NCBI GenBank assembly: GCA_964638635.1
Contig: CAZXAQ010000002.1
Location: 55,486-119,485 of the forward strand
DNA: 64,000 nt
From: SZUA-430 sp964638635
Lineage (GTDB): Bacteria; Pseudomonadota; Alphaproteobacteria; Micropepsales; Micropepsaceae
Direction of reading: 5' to 3'
The notes below the pieces were generated by a model, which saw only the letters and a program-made list of their open reading frames with translations, did no database searches and had not been told where the DNA came from. Positions 1-8,574 of this stretch are shown one piece after another. Made by a program: the position numbers and the translations under genes. The first letter of the stretch is position 1. Each line of letters starts with the position of its first letter.

Positions 1-1
1 G

Positions 2-1096
2 CAGCGGGCGTTGCAGGCCAAGGGCAAGAAGCAGGCCGTGCGCGACGTCGAGCGGGAAGAGGACCTGCCGCTCGTCGGCCGCTCGCCGGCGATGCAGGAA
101 ATCTACCGCGTGATCGCGCGGCTGATGCAGACGGATCTGACGGTCGTGATCAACGGCGAGTCGGGCACGGGCAAGGAGCTTGTGGCGCGCGCTCTGCACG
201 ACTTCGGCAAGCGGCGGAACGGGCCGTTCGTCGCGGTCAGCATGGCCGCTATCCCGCGCGAGCTGATCGAGAGCGAGTTGTTTGGACACGAGCGCGGCGC
301 CTTTCCCGGCGCGAGCGCGCGCAGTCCGGGGAAGTTCGAGCAAGCGGAAGGCGGCACGCTGTTCCTGGACGAAGTCGGCGATATGCCGATGGAGGCGCAA
401 ACCCGGCTGCTGCGCGTGCTACAGGAGGGTGAGTTCACGCCGATCGGCGGACGGCAGGCCGTCAAGGCGAATGTACGCATCATCGCGGCGACGCATCGGG
501 ATTTGCGGCAGCTAATCCATCAGGGGCTGTTCCGCGAAGACTTGTTCTTCAGGTTGAATGTCGTGCCGATGCGATTGCCGCCGCTGCGCGAACGGTTGGA
601 GGACATTCCCGATCTCGTGCGGCATTTCTTGAAGCTGGTCGAGCGGGAAGGCATGCCGCACAAGACGATCGAGGCGGCCGCGCTGGACGCGCTCAAGACA
701 CATCGCTGGCCGGGCAACGTACGCGAACTCGAGAACGTCGTCCGGCGGCTCGTGGCGCTGCATGCCGACACGACGATCAAGCCGGAGATGGTGGCCGGCG
801 AATTGCGCGAGCACGCGGTTGCGGACGCGGGCATTGCAAAGGAGAGCGATGAGCCGCTGAGCGCGCTCGTCGAGCGTTATCTCGCGGCGCAGGTGCAGAA
901 GATGAGCGGGCGGCTGCCGCAGCCGGGGCTCTATGACCGTACGCTGCGCGAAGTGGAGCGGCCGCTGATCTCGATGTGTTTGGGGCTGACAGGCGGCAAC
1001 CAAATCAAGGCCGCCGAAATTCTGGGGGTTAACCGCAATACCCTCCGGGCGAAGATTCGGAGCCTTGACATTCCCCTGTTTCGCGGCTTCAAGTGA
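2..1096 (+). CDS. ntrC: Nitrogen regulation response regulator NtrC, 5'-truncated by window edge
   Basis: The reading frame is open from base 2, so the N-terminal receiver domain lies outside the window; 364 residues remain. They hold a complete sigma-54-type AAA+ domain with Walker A (GESGTGKE), Walker B (GGTLFLDEVGDMP) and an R-finger region, then a C-terminal Fis-type helix-turn-helix (AAEILGVNRNTLRAKI). NtrC normally activates sigma-54 promoters of nitrogen-scavenging genes when phosphorylated by NtrB. Its position just before ntrY-ntrX supports the identity. Odd point: the sigma-54 contact loop, normally GAFTGA, reads GAFPGA here (codons at 296-313). Whether this protein still opens sigma-54 complexes is therefore open. 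Confidence 0.93.
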   Translation, partial: QRALQAKGKKQAVRDVEREEDLPLVGRSPAMQEIYRVIARLMQTDLTVVINGESGTGKELVARALHDFGKRRNGPFVAVSMAAIPRELIESELFGHERGAFPGASARSPGKFEQAEGGTLFLDEVGDMPMEAQTRLLRVLQEGEFTPIGGRQAVKANVRIIAATHRDLRQLIHQGLFREDLFFRLNVVPMRLPPLRERLEDIPDLVRHFLKLVEREGMPHKTIEAAALDALKTHRWPGNVRELENVVRRLVALHADTTIKPEMVAGELREHAVADAGIAKESDEPLSALVERYLAAQVQKMSGRLPQPGLYDRTLREVERPLISMCLGLTGGNQIKAAEILGVNRNTLRAKIRSLDIPLFRGFK

Positions 1097-1220
1097 TGTA
1101 ACAGAGCAACTAAAATCGGCAACACTGTCATCGCTCGGGTACATTGAAACCTGAAAAGCACCACACTGTTGCTAAAACTCTGCGTTGCATTATTCGCACA
1201 GGGGTAGTCCTGAGACACGC

Positions 1221-3494
1221 ATGACGGTCCAACCGGCACCCGAGCAAAGCCAAGACTGGCTGCAGCGGAACCTGTTCCGCGTCGCGCGGACGTCAGTGAT
1301 TTCCTACGTGTTGATCGCAGTGTCGCTGGTCGCGGTGGTGGCGACCTATCTGATTTTGACTCGGTCTACGGACATCGAGCCAACCGCGCCGGGCGTTCTG
1401 CTCTACATCATCATCGTCGATGTCCTGCTTTTGATGGCGCTTATCGCGCTCGTCACGGGGCGCCTTGTGCGGCTCTGGATGGCACGGCGGTCCGGTGGGG
1501 CCGCCACGCGACTACACGGCCGCCTGGTCACGATCTTCTTTCTCATCGCCGTCATTCCGGTGGTTCTGACCGCGGGCGCTGCCGCCGTCACCATCAACTT
1601 GGCGATGGATGTCTGGTTCAGCAGCGGCGTTCGTGCGGTCGTCGAGAATTCGAGTTCGCTTGCAGATGCCTATCAGGAGGACCAGAAGCGAGCCATCCGG
1701 TTCGACGCCGAATTGATGGCGCAAGATTTCGTTACAAAGGAATTCGTTGGCGGCTTGATTGTCGACAACGAGACCACGCGCCAAAGAATGGACTATTTTC
1801 TGAGGAAGCAGCTGACGGAGCGCCAGCTGCCGGGCGGCGGTATTTTCAACACGAGCGGAGAAGAGCTTGCGGTGGTGGGACTGGTTCCCGTCGATCGCCC
1901 TTCGACCGACGAGCTTTCGGACGCTGCATCGAACGGCGTTTCAATCACGATTACCCCGGACGGCAGTCGCGCCGTCGCGCGACTTGATCCGTCGGGTAGC
2001 TTCGTCTTGGTCGTGATGGGGGAAGTCAATAAGCAGCTGGTTCAGTACCAACAAAGCGCCAGCGAGGCGGCGCGCAAGTACGAACAGCTTCAGCGGGACC
2101 GCGACGCTGCACAAGCCGCGTTCGGCATGATGTATGGCATCGTCGCGCTGCTCATCATCTTCAGCGCGATTTGGATCGGGTTTGGCGTTGCGAACCGGCT
2201 CGTGATGCCGATCGGGCGCTTGATCGGCGCAGCCGAGCGGGTGTCGGAAGGGGACCTCGCGGCGCGCGTGATGCTGGCTGACGACGACGACGAGTTGGCG
2301 TCGCTCGGCCGCGCGTTCAATCGCATGACGGCGCAGCTGCAGAGCCAGCGCAACGAGCTTGTCGAATCGCACCGTCAGGCAGAGCAACGGACGCGATTTA
2401 CCGAAGCCGTGCTTTCGGGCGTGTCGGCCGGCGTTGTCGGGCTCGATGGGCAGGGGAGGGCCGATGTGGTCAACCGCTCGGCACTTACACTGCTCAGCAC
2501 CAGCCGCGACGACATCGTCGGCAAGGACCTGGCTACGGCGGTGCCGGAAGTTGCGCCTCTCGTGAGCCAGGCGCTGACGGGCAGCGAGGCGCGCGTGCAA
2601 GGTCAAATCGACATCACGCGCGGCGGCAAACCGCGCAGCTTGATTGTCACCGTGACGCGCGAGCGCGCGAATGAAGACGACCGCGGCTTCGTCGTTACGT
2701 TCGACGACATCACCGACCTTATCTTGGCCCAGCGCACTTCGGCCTGGGCGGATGTGGCGCGGCGCATCGCGCATGAGATCAAGAACCCGCTCACGCCGAT
2801 TCAGCTTTCGGCCGAGCGGCTGCGGCGCAAGTACAAAAAGGAGATCGCGACCGATCCCGAGGTCTTCGAGCAGTGCACGCAAACGATCATCCGCCAGGTC
2901 GGCGACATCGGACGGATGGTGGACGAGTTCTCGTCGTTTGCGCGCATGCCGCAGCCGGTGATGAAGGACGAGGATATCGGCGAGCTGATCCGGCACGCCG
3001 TGTTCCTGCAGAGGGTTGCGCAGCCGCAGATCACCTTCGCGCTGTTGACGCCGGATGAGCCGATCGACGTCGAGTGCGACGGACGGTTGGTCAGCCAGGC
3101 CCTCACGAACGTGCTGAAAAACGCGGGCGAGGCGGTGCGGGCGAAGTTCGGCAAAGAGGGCGATGAGGAGCAGCCGCTGCGCGAGGGCGGGCGGATCGAG
3201 ATTCGCCTTGTGCAAGATCCCGTTCGCGTCGGCATCGAGGTGATCGATAACGGCGTCGGCCTGCCGAACGAGGATCGCAACCGTTTGACGGAACCTTATG
3301 TCACGAAGCGCGCGAAGGGCACGGGGCTGGGGCTCGCGATCGTGAAGAAGATCATGGAAGACCATAAAGGTGCGCTCGTGCTCGAGGATGCACCGAAGAC
3401 GGACGACACCGGCGCTACCCGCGAAAGCGGCGCGCTGGTGAGGCTTACCTTCCCGCGGCGACTGGGACCCGCGGTCAAACTCGCAGGTGAATGA
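1221..3494 (+). CDS. ntrY: Nitrogen regulation sensor histidine kinase NtrY
   Basis: A 757-residue membrane sensor kinase. Visible in order are a hydrophobic N-terminal region with several transmembrane helices (about residues 25-130), a periplasmic or extracytoplasmic stretch, another helix near residue 320, a HAMP linker, a PAS-like segment, a HisKA helix with the phospho-acceptor in ARRIAHEIKNPLTP, and a C-terminal HATPase (N box LTNVLKNAGEAV, G1 DNGVGLP, G2 GTGLGLAI). NtrY phosphorylates NtrX and has been linked to nitrogen and redox sensing in alphaproteobacteria. I chose ATG 1221 over an upstream in-frame start at 1185 because the added residues are not family-like. Its stop overlaps the ntrX start as ATGA. 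Confidence 0.95.
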   Translation: MTVQPAPEQSQDWLQRNLFRVARTSVISYVLIAVSLVAVVATYLILTRSTDIEPTAPGVLLYIIIVDVLLLMALIALVTGRLVRLWMARRSGGAATRLHGRLVTIFFLIAVIPVVLTAGAAAVTINLAMDVWFSSGVRAVVENSSSLADAYQEDQKRAIRFDAELMAQDFVTKEFVGGLIVDNETTRQRMDYFLRKQLTERQLPGGGIFNTSGEELAVVGLVPVDRPSTDELSDAASNGVSITITPDGSRAVARLDPSGSFVLVVMGEVNKQLVQYQQSASEAARKYEQLQRDRDAAQAAFGMMYGIVALLIIFSAIWIGFGVANRLVMPIGRLIGAAERVSEGDLAARVMLADDDDELASLGRAFNRMTAQLQSQRNELVESHRQAEQRTRFTEAVLSGVSAGVVGLDGQGRADVVNRSALTLLSTSRDDIVGKDLATAVPEVAPLVSQALTGSEARVQGQIDITRGGKPRSLIVTVTRERANEDDRGFVVTFDDITDLILAQRTSAWADVARRIAHEIKNPLTPIQLSAERLRRKYKKEIATDPEVFEQCTQTIIRQVGDIGRMVDEFSSFARMPQPVMKDEDIGELIRHAVFLQRVAQPQITFALLTPDEPIDVECDGRLVSQALTNVLKNAGEAVRAKFGKEGDEEQPLREGGRIEIRLVQDPVRVGIEVIDNGVGLPNEDRNRLTEPYVTKRAKGTGLGLAIVKKIMEDHKGALVLEDAPKTDDTGATRESGALVRLTFPRRLGPAVKLAGE

Positions 3495-4915
3495 CAATGA
3501 GCAAGAACGCCGCTTTACAGGCGCTGGACATTTTGATCGTCGACGACGAGGCGGACATCCGCGAACTCGTTGCGGGCATCCTGTCGGATGAGGGCTACAA
3601 CACCCGCCTTGCGGGCGACAGCGACGGCGCGTTGCGCGAGACGCGCTCGCGCAGACCTGCGCTCATCATCCTCGACATTTGGCTGCAGGGCAGCCGGCTC
3701 GACGGGCTTCAGGTGCTTGACGAGATCAAGAAGGAACATCCGGATTTGCCGGTTCTGGTCATTAGCGGCCACGGCAACATCGAGACAGCCGTCACAGCCA
3801 TCAAGAAGGGCGCTTACGACTTCGTCGAAAAGCCCTTCAAAGCGGACCGCATTTTGCTGACGGTCGAACGCGCCCTGGAGGCGCAACGTCTTCGACGGGA
3901 AAACGAATCCCTGAAGGAGCGTCTATGGGACGACTTCGATCTCGTGGGGCAAAGCCACGCGATCGGGCAGCTGCGGCAGCTGATCGAGCGCATCGCGCCG
4001 ACGAACAGCCGCGTGATGATCACGGGTGGGCCGGGCTCGGGCAAGGAAGTGGTCGCACGGCTGCTGCACGCGAAGTCGCGCCGGCAGAAGAGTCCGTTCA
4101 TCGCCATCAACTGCGCTACGATCGCGCCGGAGCGTATGGAGATCGAACTCTTCGGCGTCGAAGGTGCGGGGGAAGGCGGGCGGAAGGTCGGCCTCTTCGA
4201 GCAGGCGCATGGCGGCACGCTGTTCCTGGACGAAGTGCCGGATATGCCGCTGGAGACGCAGGGCAAGATTCTGCGCGTGCTTGTCGAGCAGAACTTTCAG
4301 CGCGTCGGCGGCGGTCAGCGGGTTCAGGTGGACGTGCGCGTGATTTCGTCGTGTTCGACCGATCCCCGGACGGAGATCCAGGACGGGCGCCTGCGTGAGG
4401 ATTTGTTCCATCGCTTGAACGTTGTTGGCATTCGCGTACCGCCGCTGGTGGAGCGGCGCGAGGACATTCCGTCGCTGATCGATCACTTTATGCAGCGCAT
4501 CGCGGGCGCGACCGGTTTGCAGCCGAAGAAGGTTGGCGACGATGCGATGGCGGCCCTCCAGGCACATAATTGGCCGGGCAACATCCGTCAGCTGCGCAAC
4601 AACGTCGAACGGTTGATGATTCTGGCGGCGGATGCGCCGGATGGCGTGATCACGGCGGAGCTGTTGCCGGCCGATGTCGGCAATTCGACGCCGGCGGTGA
4701 GCCAGGGCGCTGGCAGCGAGCGTATCATCGCGCTGCCTTTGCGCGATGCCCGCGAGATGTTCGAGAAGGAATATCTGCTTGCGCAGATCAACCGGTTCGG
4801 CGGCAACATCTCGCGCACCGCGGCGTTCATCGGCATGGAACGTTCGGCATTGCACCGCAAGCTCAAGTCGCTCGGCATCAACACCGGCGGCCGCGGCGAC
4901 GATCTGATCGGCTGA
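3491..4915 (+). CDS. ntrX: Nitrogen assimilation response regulator NtrX
   Basis: 474 residues: an N-terminal receiver domain (ILIVDDEADIREL, phospho-Asp in IILDIWL, Lys in FVEKPFK), a central AAA+ domain with Walker A GGPGSGKE and Walker B TLFLDEVPDMP, and a C-terminal Fis-like HTH (RTAAFIGMERSALHRKL). The GAFTGA loop is replaced by a Gly/Glu-rich segment (VEGAGEGGRK), as is usual for NtrX, so it is not expected to work through sigma-54 in the classical way. The start overlaps the ntrY stop (ATGA), which implies translational coupling; a second ATG lies two codons later. Partner of NtrY. Confidence 0.95.
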   Translation: MTMSKNAALQALDILIVDDEADIRELVAGILSDEGYNTRLAGDSDGALRETRSRRPALIILDIWLQGSRLDGLQVLDEIKKEHPDLPVLVISGHGNIETAVTAIKKGAYDFVEKPFKADRILLTVERALEAQRLRRENESLKERLWDDFDLVGQSHAIGQLRQLIERIAPTNSRVMITGGPGSGKEVVARLLHAKSRRQKSPFIAINCATIAPERMEIELFGVEGAGEGGRKVGLFEQAHGGTLFLDEVPDMPLETQGKILRVLVEQNFQRVGGGQRVQVDVRVISSCSTDPRTEIQDGRLREDLFHRLNVVGIRVPPLVERREDIPSLIDHFMQRIAGATGLQPKKVGDDAMAALQAHNWPGNIRQLRNNVERLMILAADAPDGVITAELLPADVGNSTPAVSQGAGSERIIALPLRDAREMFEKEYLLAQINRFGGNISRTAAFIGMERSALHRKLKSLGINTGGRGDDLIG

Positions 4916-5763
4916 TGTCGCGCATTGCTTATGTCAACGGACGGTATGTGCCGTTTGCGCATGCCTCCGTCGCCGTGGAAGACCGCGGGTTTCAGTTTGC
5001 GGACGGCGTCTATGAGGTTTGCGCGGTGCGCGACGGCGCGCTGATCGACGAGGGGCCGCATTTGGCGCGGCTGGAACGGTCGCTCGGCGAGCTGAAGATG
5101 CGGGCGCCGGTGGGCATGCATCAGCTCGGGCATATTATGCGCGAGACGGTCAGGCTCAATCGGGTTCGGGACGGCCTGGTCTATGTGCAGATATCGCGGG
5201 GCGTCGCGCGGCGCGATCATGCGTTTCCGGCGGGCGCGGTGAAGCCGACGCTGGTGGTGACGGCGCGCAGTCTCGACGTCGCGCGCTATGCGGCATTGGC
5301 CGAGAAGGGGATCGCCGTCGTTACGCAGCCGGATGCGCGCTGGGGGCGGTGCGATATCAAGTCGACGGGGCTTCTGGCGAACGTGCTCGCGAAGCAGGCG
5401 GCGCGTGCGGCTGGCGCGTTCGAGGCTTGGCTTGTGGACCGCGATGGGTTCGTGACCGAAGGCGCCTCGACGACGGCGTGGATCGTCGATGCGAAGGGTG
5501 TGCTGCGTACGCGGGCGCTTAGCAATGCCATCTTGCCCGGCGTTACCCGCGGCGAGATTCTTCCGTTTCTCCGACAGCTGGGTGTGGAATTGCAGGAGCG
5601 CGCGTTCAGCGTCGATGACTTGAAAGATGCACGCGAGGCGTTCATCTCCGCAGCCACGTTTGGTGTGTTGCCTGTCACACGAATCGACGGGAAAGCGGTG
5701 GGTGAGGGAAAACCTGGGCTTATCACTGCCAAAATCGGCAAAGCGTACTGGTCGTCTCGTTAG
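4915..5763 (+). CDS. dat: D-amino-acid transaminase (fold-type IV PLP aminotransferase)
   Basis: 282 residues of the fold-type IV aminotransferase family (D-alanine/branched-chain aminotransferases and aminodeoxychorismate lyase). Family features seen are the N-terminal VNGRYVPFAHASVAVEDRG, the PLP-binding Lys149 in CDIKSTGLL, and the conserved Glu182 in VTEGASTTAW. It would interconvert D-alanine and D-glutamate with their 2-oxo acids, feeding peptidoglycan. The ATG shares its A with the ntrX stop (TGATG), so it is probably translated by re-initiation after ntrX. This ntrYX-dat-hfq-hflX order is found in many alphaproteobacteria. Substrate preference (D-Ala or branched-chain) cannot be read from the sequence. 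Confidence 0.85.
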   Translation: MSRIAYVNGRYVPFAHASVAVEDRGFQFADGVYEVCAVRDGALIDEGPHLARLERSLGELKMRAPVGMHQLGHIMRETVRLNRVRDGLVYVQISRGVARRDHAFPAGAVKPTLVVTARSLDVARYAALAEKGIAVVTQPDARWGRCDIKSTGLLANVLAKQAARAAGAFEAWLVDRDGFVTEGASTTAWIVDAKGVLRTRALSNAILPGVTRGEILPFLRQLGVELQERAFSVDDLKDAREAFISAATFGVLPVTRIDGKAVGEGKPGLITAKIGKAYWSSR

Positions 5764-5951
5764 TTAACGCTGCGCCCTAGCAGGGTTCACACTTGCCCCT
5801 TGGCGACGCCTCGTCCATTTTCTCCAGCGACGGGTGGCGAACCAATTGAGTCGCGTGTTCGTACGCCTGTCATAGAAGTCGGATAACCGAGCGGCTCAAG
5901 AAACAAGCCCGGCGTGTATCGGGTGGAGCAAGTGAAAAATGGGGCCAACCC

Positions 5952-6209
5952 ATGAGTGATCGACAAGCAAATCTTCAAGACACGTTCCTGAATGCCTGTC
6001 GCAAGAACAAGGCACCTCTGACCATTTTTCTGGTCAACGGGGTCAAGCTCCAGGGGATCATCACCTGGTTCGATAACTTCTGCGTTCTTCTGCGCCGGGA
6101 CGGGCACTCGCAGCTCGTCTACAAGCACGCTATATCAACGGTGATGCCGTCGGTTCCGGTTCCGCTGTTTGAACAAGAAACGCCGGAAGCAGCCGAAGCG
6201 GCGCACTGA
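5952..6209 (+). CDS. hfq: RNA chaperone Hfq
   Basis: 85 residues, the usual short alphaproteobacterial form. The Sm1 motif region (LNACRKNKAPLTIFLVNGVKLQG) and Sm2 (YKHAISTVMP) are intact, including the conserved Q at LQDTFLN and the YKH signature of the proximal RNA-binding face. The protein assembles as a hexameric ring that pairs small RNAs with mRNAs. It has a short acidic tail rather than the long tail of E. coli. A 188-bp gap separates it from dat, so it probably has its own promoter, though I could not identify one firmly. hflX follows after 21 bp. Confidence 0.97.
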   Translation: MSDRQANLQDTFLNACRKNKAPLTIFLVNGVKLQGIITWFDNFCVLLRRDGHSQLVYKHAISTVMPSVPVPLFEQETPEAAEAAH

Positions 6210-6230
6210 GATTTTTGAAGCGGCCTTGAT

Positions 6231-7559
6231 TTGATCGAACCGTCCCGCGGGCGTTCGTTCGGCGACTGGACCCCAGGTTCGCGCCGCGCGATCGTCGTGC
6301 ACCCTTTTCTGAAGCGCTCGGATGAGCCGCGCTCACTTGAGGCACGCCTCGAGGAGGCGACGGGTCTTGCGCGCGCGATCGACCTCGAGGTCGTTGCGGC
6401 CCTGCCCGCGCCGCTCGCCGAGCCGCGCCCCGCGACGTTGATCGGGAAGGGGAAGGTCGACGAGATCAAAGGGCTTTGCGAGGCGGAGAAGCCGGAGCTG
6501 GTGATCTGCGACGGGCAGCTGACGCCGGTGCAGCAGCGCAATCTGGAGAAGGCTTGGAACACGAAAGTGCTCGATCGCACCGGGCTTATTCTGGAGATCT
6601 TCGGCGAACGCGCGCGCACGGCGGAAGGCCGGTTGCAGGTGGAGCTTGCCCATCTCACGTATCAGAAGGGCCGGCTTGTGCGGTCGTGGACGCACTTGGA
6701 ACGGCAACGCGGCGGCTTCGGCTTCTTGGGTGGCCCGGGTGAAACGCAGATCGAAGCCGACCGGCGCGCCATCGGCGATCGCATCGCGAAGCTGAAGCGT
6801 GAGTTGGAAGACATGAAGCGCACGCGACAGCTGCACCGCGAGGCGAGGAAGCGCGTGCCGTTTCCGGTCGTGGCACTCGTCGGCTACACGAATGCCGGCA
6901 AAAGCACGCTCTTCAATCGGCTGACCAGCGCCGAGGTGTTGGCCAAGGATCAGCTGTTCGCGACGCTCGATCCGACAATGCGCGGGCTCGTGCTGCCGTC
7001 CAAGCGGCGGATCATTCTCTCCGACACGGTGGGTTTCATCTCCGACCTGCCGACGCAGCTCGTGGCCGCGTTTCGCGCGACGCTGGAAGAGGTGCTGGAA
7101 GCGGATCTGCTTCTTCACGTGCGCGACATCAGCCATCCGGACGCGCAAGCGCAGAAGGATGACGTGCTGGATGTGCTCGGCGAGCTGGGCGTGGGCGATG
7201 CGGCGCAGAATGCGATGATCGAAGTCTGGAACAAGATCGACTTGATCCCGCCTGCGGAGCGACCCACGGCCGCGAACGGCAAACGCGAGCCGCGCAGCGT
7301 GTCGCTCTCGGCGCTGACTGGCGAAGGGTTCGACAAGCTGCTCGCGATGATCGACGCGACGCTGGCGGCGAGCGCGATTGAAGCCGAATTGCGATTGGAG
7401 CCAGATGCCGGCGCGGACCTCGCGTGGGCGTACGAAAACGGGGACGTGCTTAAGCGCACGAACGATGCCAAGGGCCGCGTGAAACTGCGTGTGGCGATCG
7501 TGCCCGGCGCGCTGCCGAAGTTCGAACGCCGCTTCGGCTCAAGGCTTGTGCGGCACTGA
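6231..7559 (+). CDS. hflX: Ribosome-associated GTPase HflX
   Basis: 442 residues. The N-terminal HflX domain ends in the family signature RGGFGFLGGPGETQIEADRR, followed by a coiled-coil helix (about residues 175-210) and a GTPase domain with G1 GYTNAGKST, G3 DTVGFI and G4 NKID. HflX binds the 50S subunit and splits stalled ribosomes under stress. The start is inferred as TTG 6231, because an in-frame TGA at 6216-6218 rules out anything further upstream and no ATG or GTG precedes the conserved region. It is co-oriented with hfq, 21 bp downstream. Its last 21 bp overlap the 3' end of mazG on the other strand. Confidence 0.95.
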   Translation: MIEPSRGRSFGDWTPGSRRAIVVHPFLKRSDEPRSLEARLEEATGLARAIDLEVVAALPAPLAEPRPATLIGKGKVDEIKGLCEAEKPELVICDGQLTPVQQRNLEKAWNTKVLDRTGLILEIFGERARTAEGRLQVELAHLTYQKGRLVRSWTHLERQRGGFGFLGGPGETQIEADRRAIGDRIAKLKRELEDMKRTRQLHREARKRVPFPVVALVGYTNAGKSTLFNRLTSAEVLAKDQLFATLDPTMRGLVLPSKRRIILSDTVGFISDLPTQLVAAFRATLEEVLEADLLLHVRDISHPDAQAQKDDVLDVLGELGVGDAAQNAMIEVWNKIDLIPPAERPTAANGKREPRSVSLSALTGEGFDKLLAMIDATLAASAIEAELRLEPDAGADLAWAYENGDVLKRTNDAKGRVKLRVAIVPGALPKFERRFGSRLVRH

Positions 7560-8366
7560 TTGCCGCTCCACTGCTTTCGCCTCGTCCCACAGTCTGTCCA
7601 GAGCGTCGAGTGGAACCTCGCCGAGTCTATCGCCCCGGTTCTTGATCGCTTCCTCGATGTGTTTGAAGCGCCGAACGACTTTCGCGTTGGTGCCCCGCAA
7701 TGCGTCCTCCGCGTCGACGCCCAAGTGACGGGCCAGGTTCACGCAGACGAAGAGAATGTCGCCGAGCTCGTCGGCGAGTTTCGCCTTGGGAGCGCCGGCG
7801 TCCATTTCGGCGGTCAGTTCGCCGATCTCTTCCTTCAATTTGTCGAGGATGGGGCCTCGTTCGCGCCAATCGAAGCCGACATCGGCCATTCGTTTCTGGA
7901 GCTTTAAGGCTCGGGTCAGGGCAGGGGAGGGCAGTGGCACGTCGTCTAGGATGCTGGCGCCGTTGTCGGTGCGGGCGGCGCGTTCACGCTTTTTATGCTC
8001 CTCCCATGCGATGGTTTGGGCCTCGGCCGTTTTCACGTCCGCACTCCCGAACACGTGCGGGTGGCGGCGCAGCATCTTGTCCGAGATCGCCTCCACCACA
8101 TCGGCGAACGTGAACGCCTTGGCCTCCGTCGCCATCTGGGCGTGGAAGACCACCTGGAACAGCAAGTCGCCGAGTTCGTCCTTCAGTGCGCCCAGGTCGT
8201 TCCGTTCGATCGCGTCGGCAACCTCGTAGGCCTCCTCGATGGTGTAGGGAGCGATGGTCGCGAACGTCTGCTCTACGTCCCACGGGCACCCGCCCTCGCG
8301 CGACCGGAGCCTCGCCATGATGGCAAGCAGCGCGTCGATGCTTCTCAGGTTCGCAGGCGTGTCCAT
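7539..8366 (-). CDS. mazG: Nucleoside triphosphate pyrophosphohydrolase MazG
   Basis: 275 residues with two tandem MazG folds, each carrying the acidic metal-binding helices (EEAYEVADAIE and DELGDLLFQVV in the first; DELGDILFVCVN in the second). The enzyme hydrolyses (d)NTPs to the monophosphate plus PPi and acts as a house-cleaning and stress-response enzyme. Full family length. It converges on hflX with a 21-bp overlap. The roughly 208 bp upstream of its start hold an AT-rich perfect dyad (8493-8508), possibly an operator. Confidence 0.95.
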   Translation of the reverse strand: MDTPANLRSIDALLAIMARLRSREGGCPWDVEQTFATIAPYTIEEAYEVADAIERNDLGALKDELGDLLFQVVFHAQMATEAKAFTFADVVEAISDKMLRRHPHVFGSADVKTAEAQTIAWEEHKKRERAARTDNGASILDDVPLPSPALTRALKLQKRMADVGFDWRERGPILDKLKEEIGELTAEMDAGAPKAKLADELGDILFVCVNLARHLGVDAEDALRGTNAKVVRRFKHIEEAIKNRGDRLGEVPLDALDRLWDEAKAVERQSVPHKP

Positions 8367-8492
8367 GGGCGGCTCGCGGGCTCTCAGGTGATATCAGCGG
8401 TCGTAGCGAAGCGTCGGCAGTGGGAACAGCGGGAAGCGGGGGATGCAGCTAATTTTCGGCAGATATCTGCGATTCCGCCCATGCCTTTATCG

Positions 8493-8508
8493 CATAATAT
8501 GTATTATG
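8493..8508. promoter_or_regulatory. AT-rich 16-bp perfect dyad upstream of mazG
   Basis: The sequence CATAATA-TG-TATTATG is a 7-bp perfect inverted repeat around a 2-bp centre, in an otherwise GC-rich region. It lies about 125 bp upstream of the mazG start and downstream of the unknown membrane-protein gene. This is the geometry of a dimeric repressor site. No regulator is known, so the function is inference. Confidence 0.4.
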
Positions 8509-8574
8509 GGAAATACGAGATAGTGTGGATTGAGGTTTCGGCAGTTTTCCGGCCCGCGGCGGTTTTGGTGCTCC

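Noticed and set aside
1941..3497. A 518-residue minus-strand open frame opposite ntrY
   Set aside because: NtrY is unmistakable on the plus strand; the antisense frame has no domain and typical antisense composition.
4141..4200. Missing GAFTGA in NtrX as an anomaly
   Set aside because: NtrX proteins generally lack the motif, so this is normal, unlike the change in NtrC.
5764..5951. hfq promoter or small RNA upstream of hfq
   Set aside because: A TTGAGT-like -35 was seen but no matching -10 at 16-18 bp; evidence too weak.
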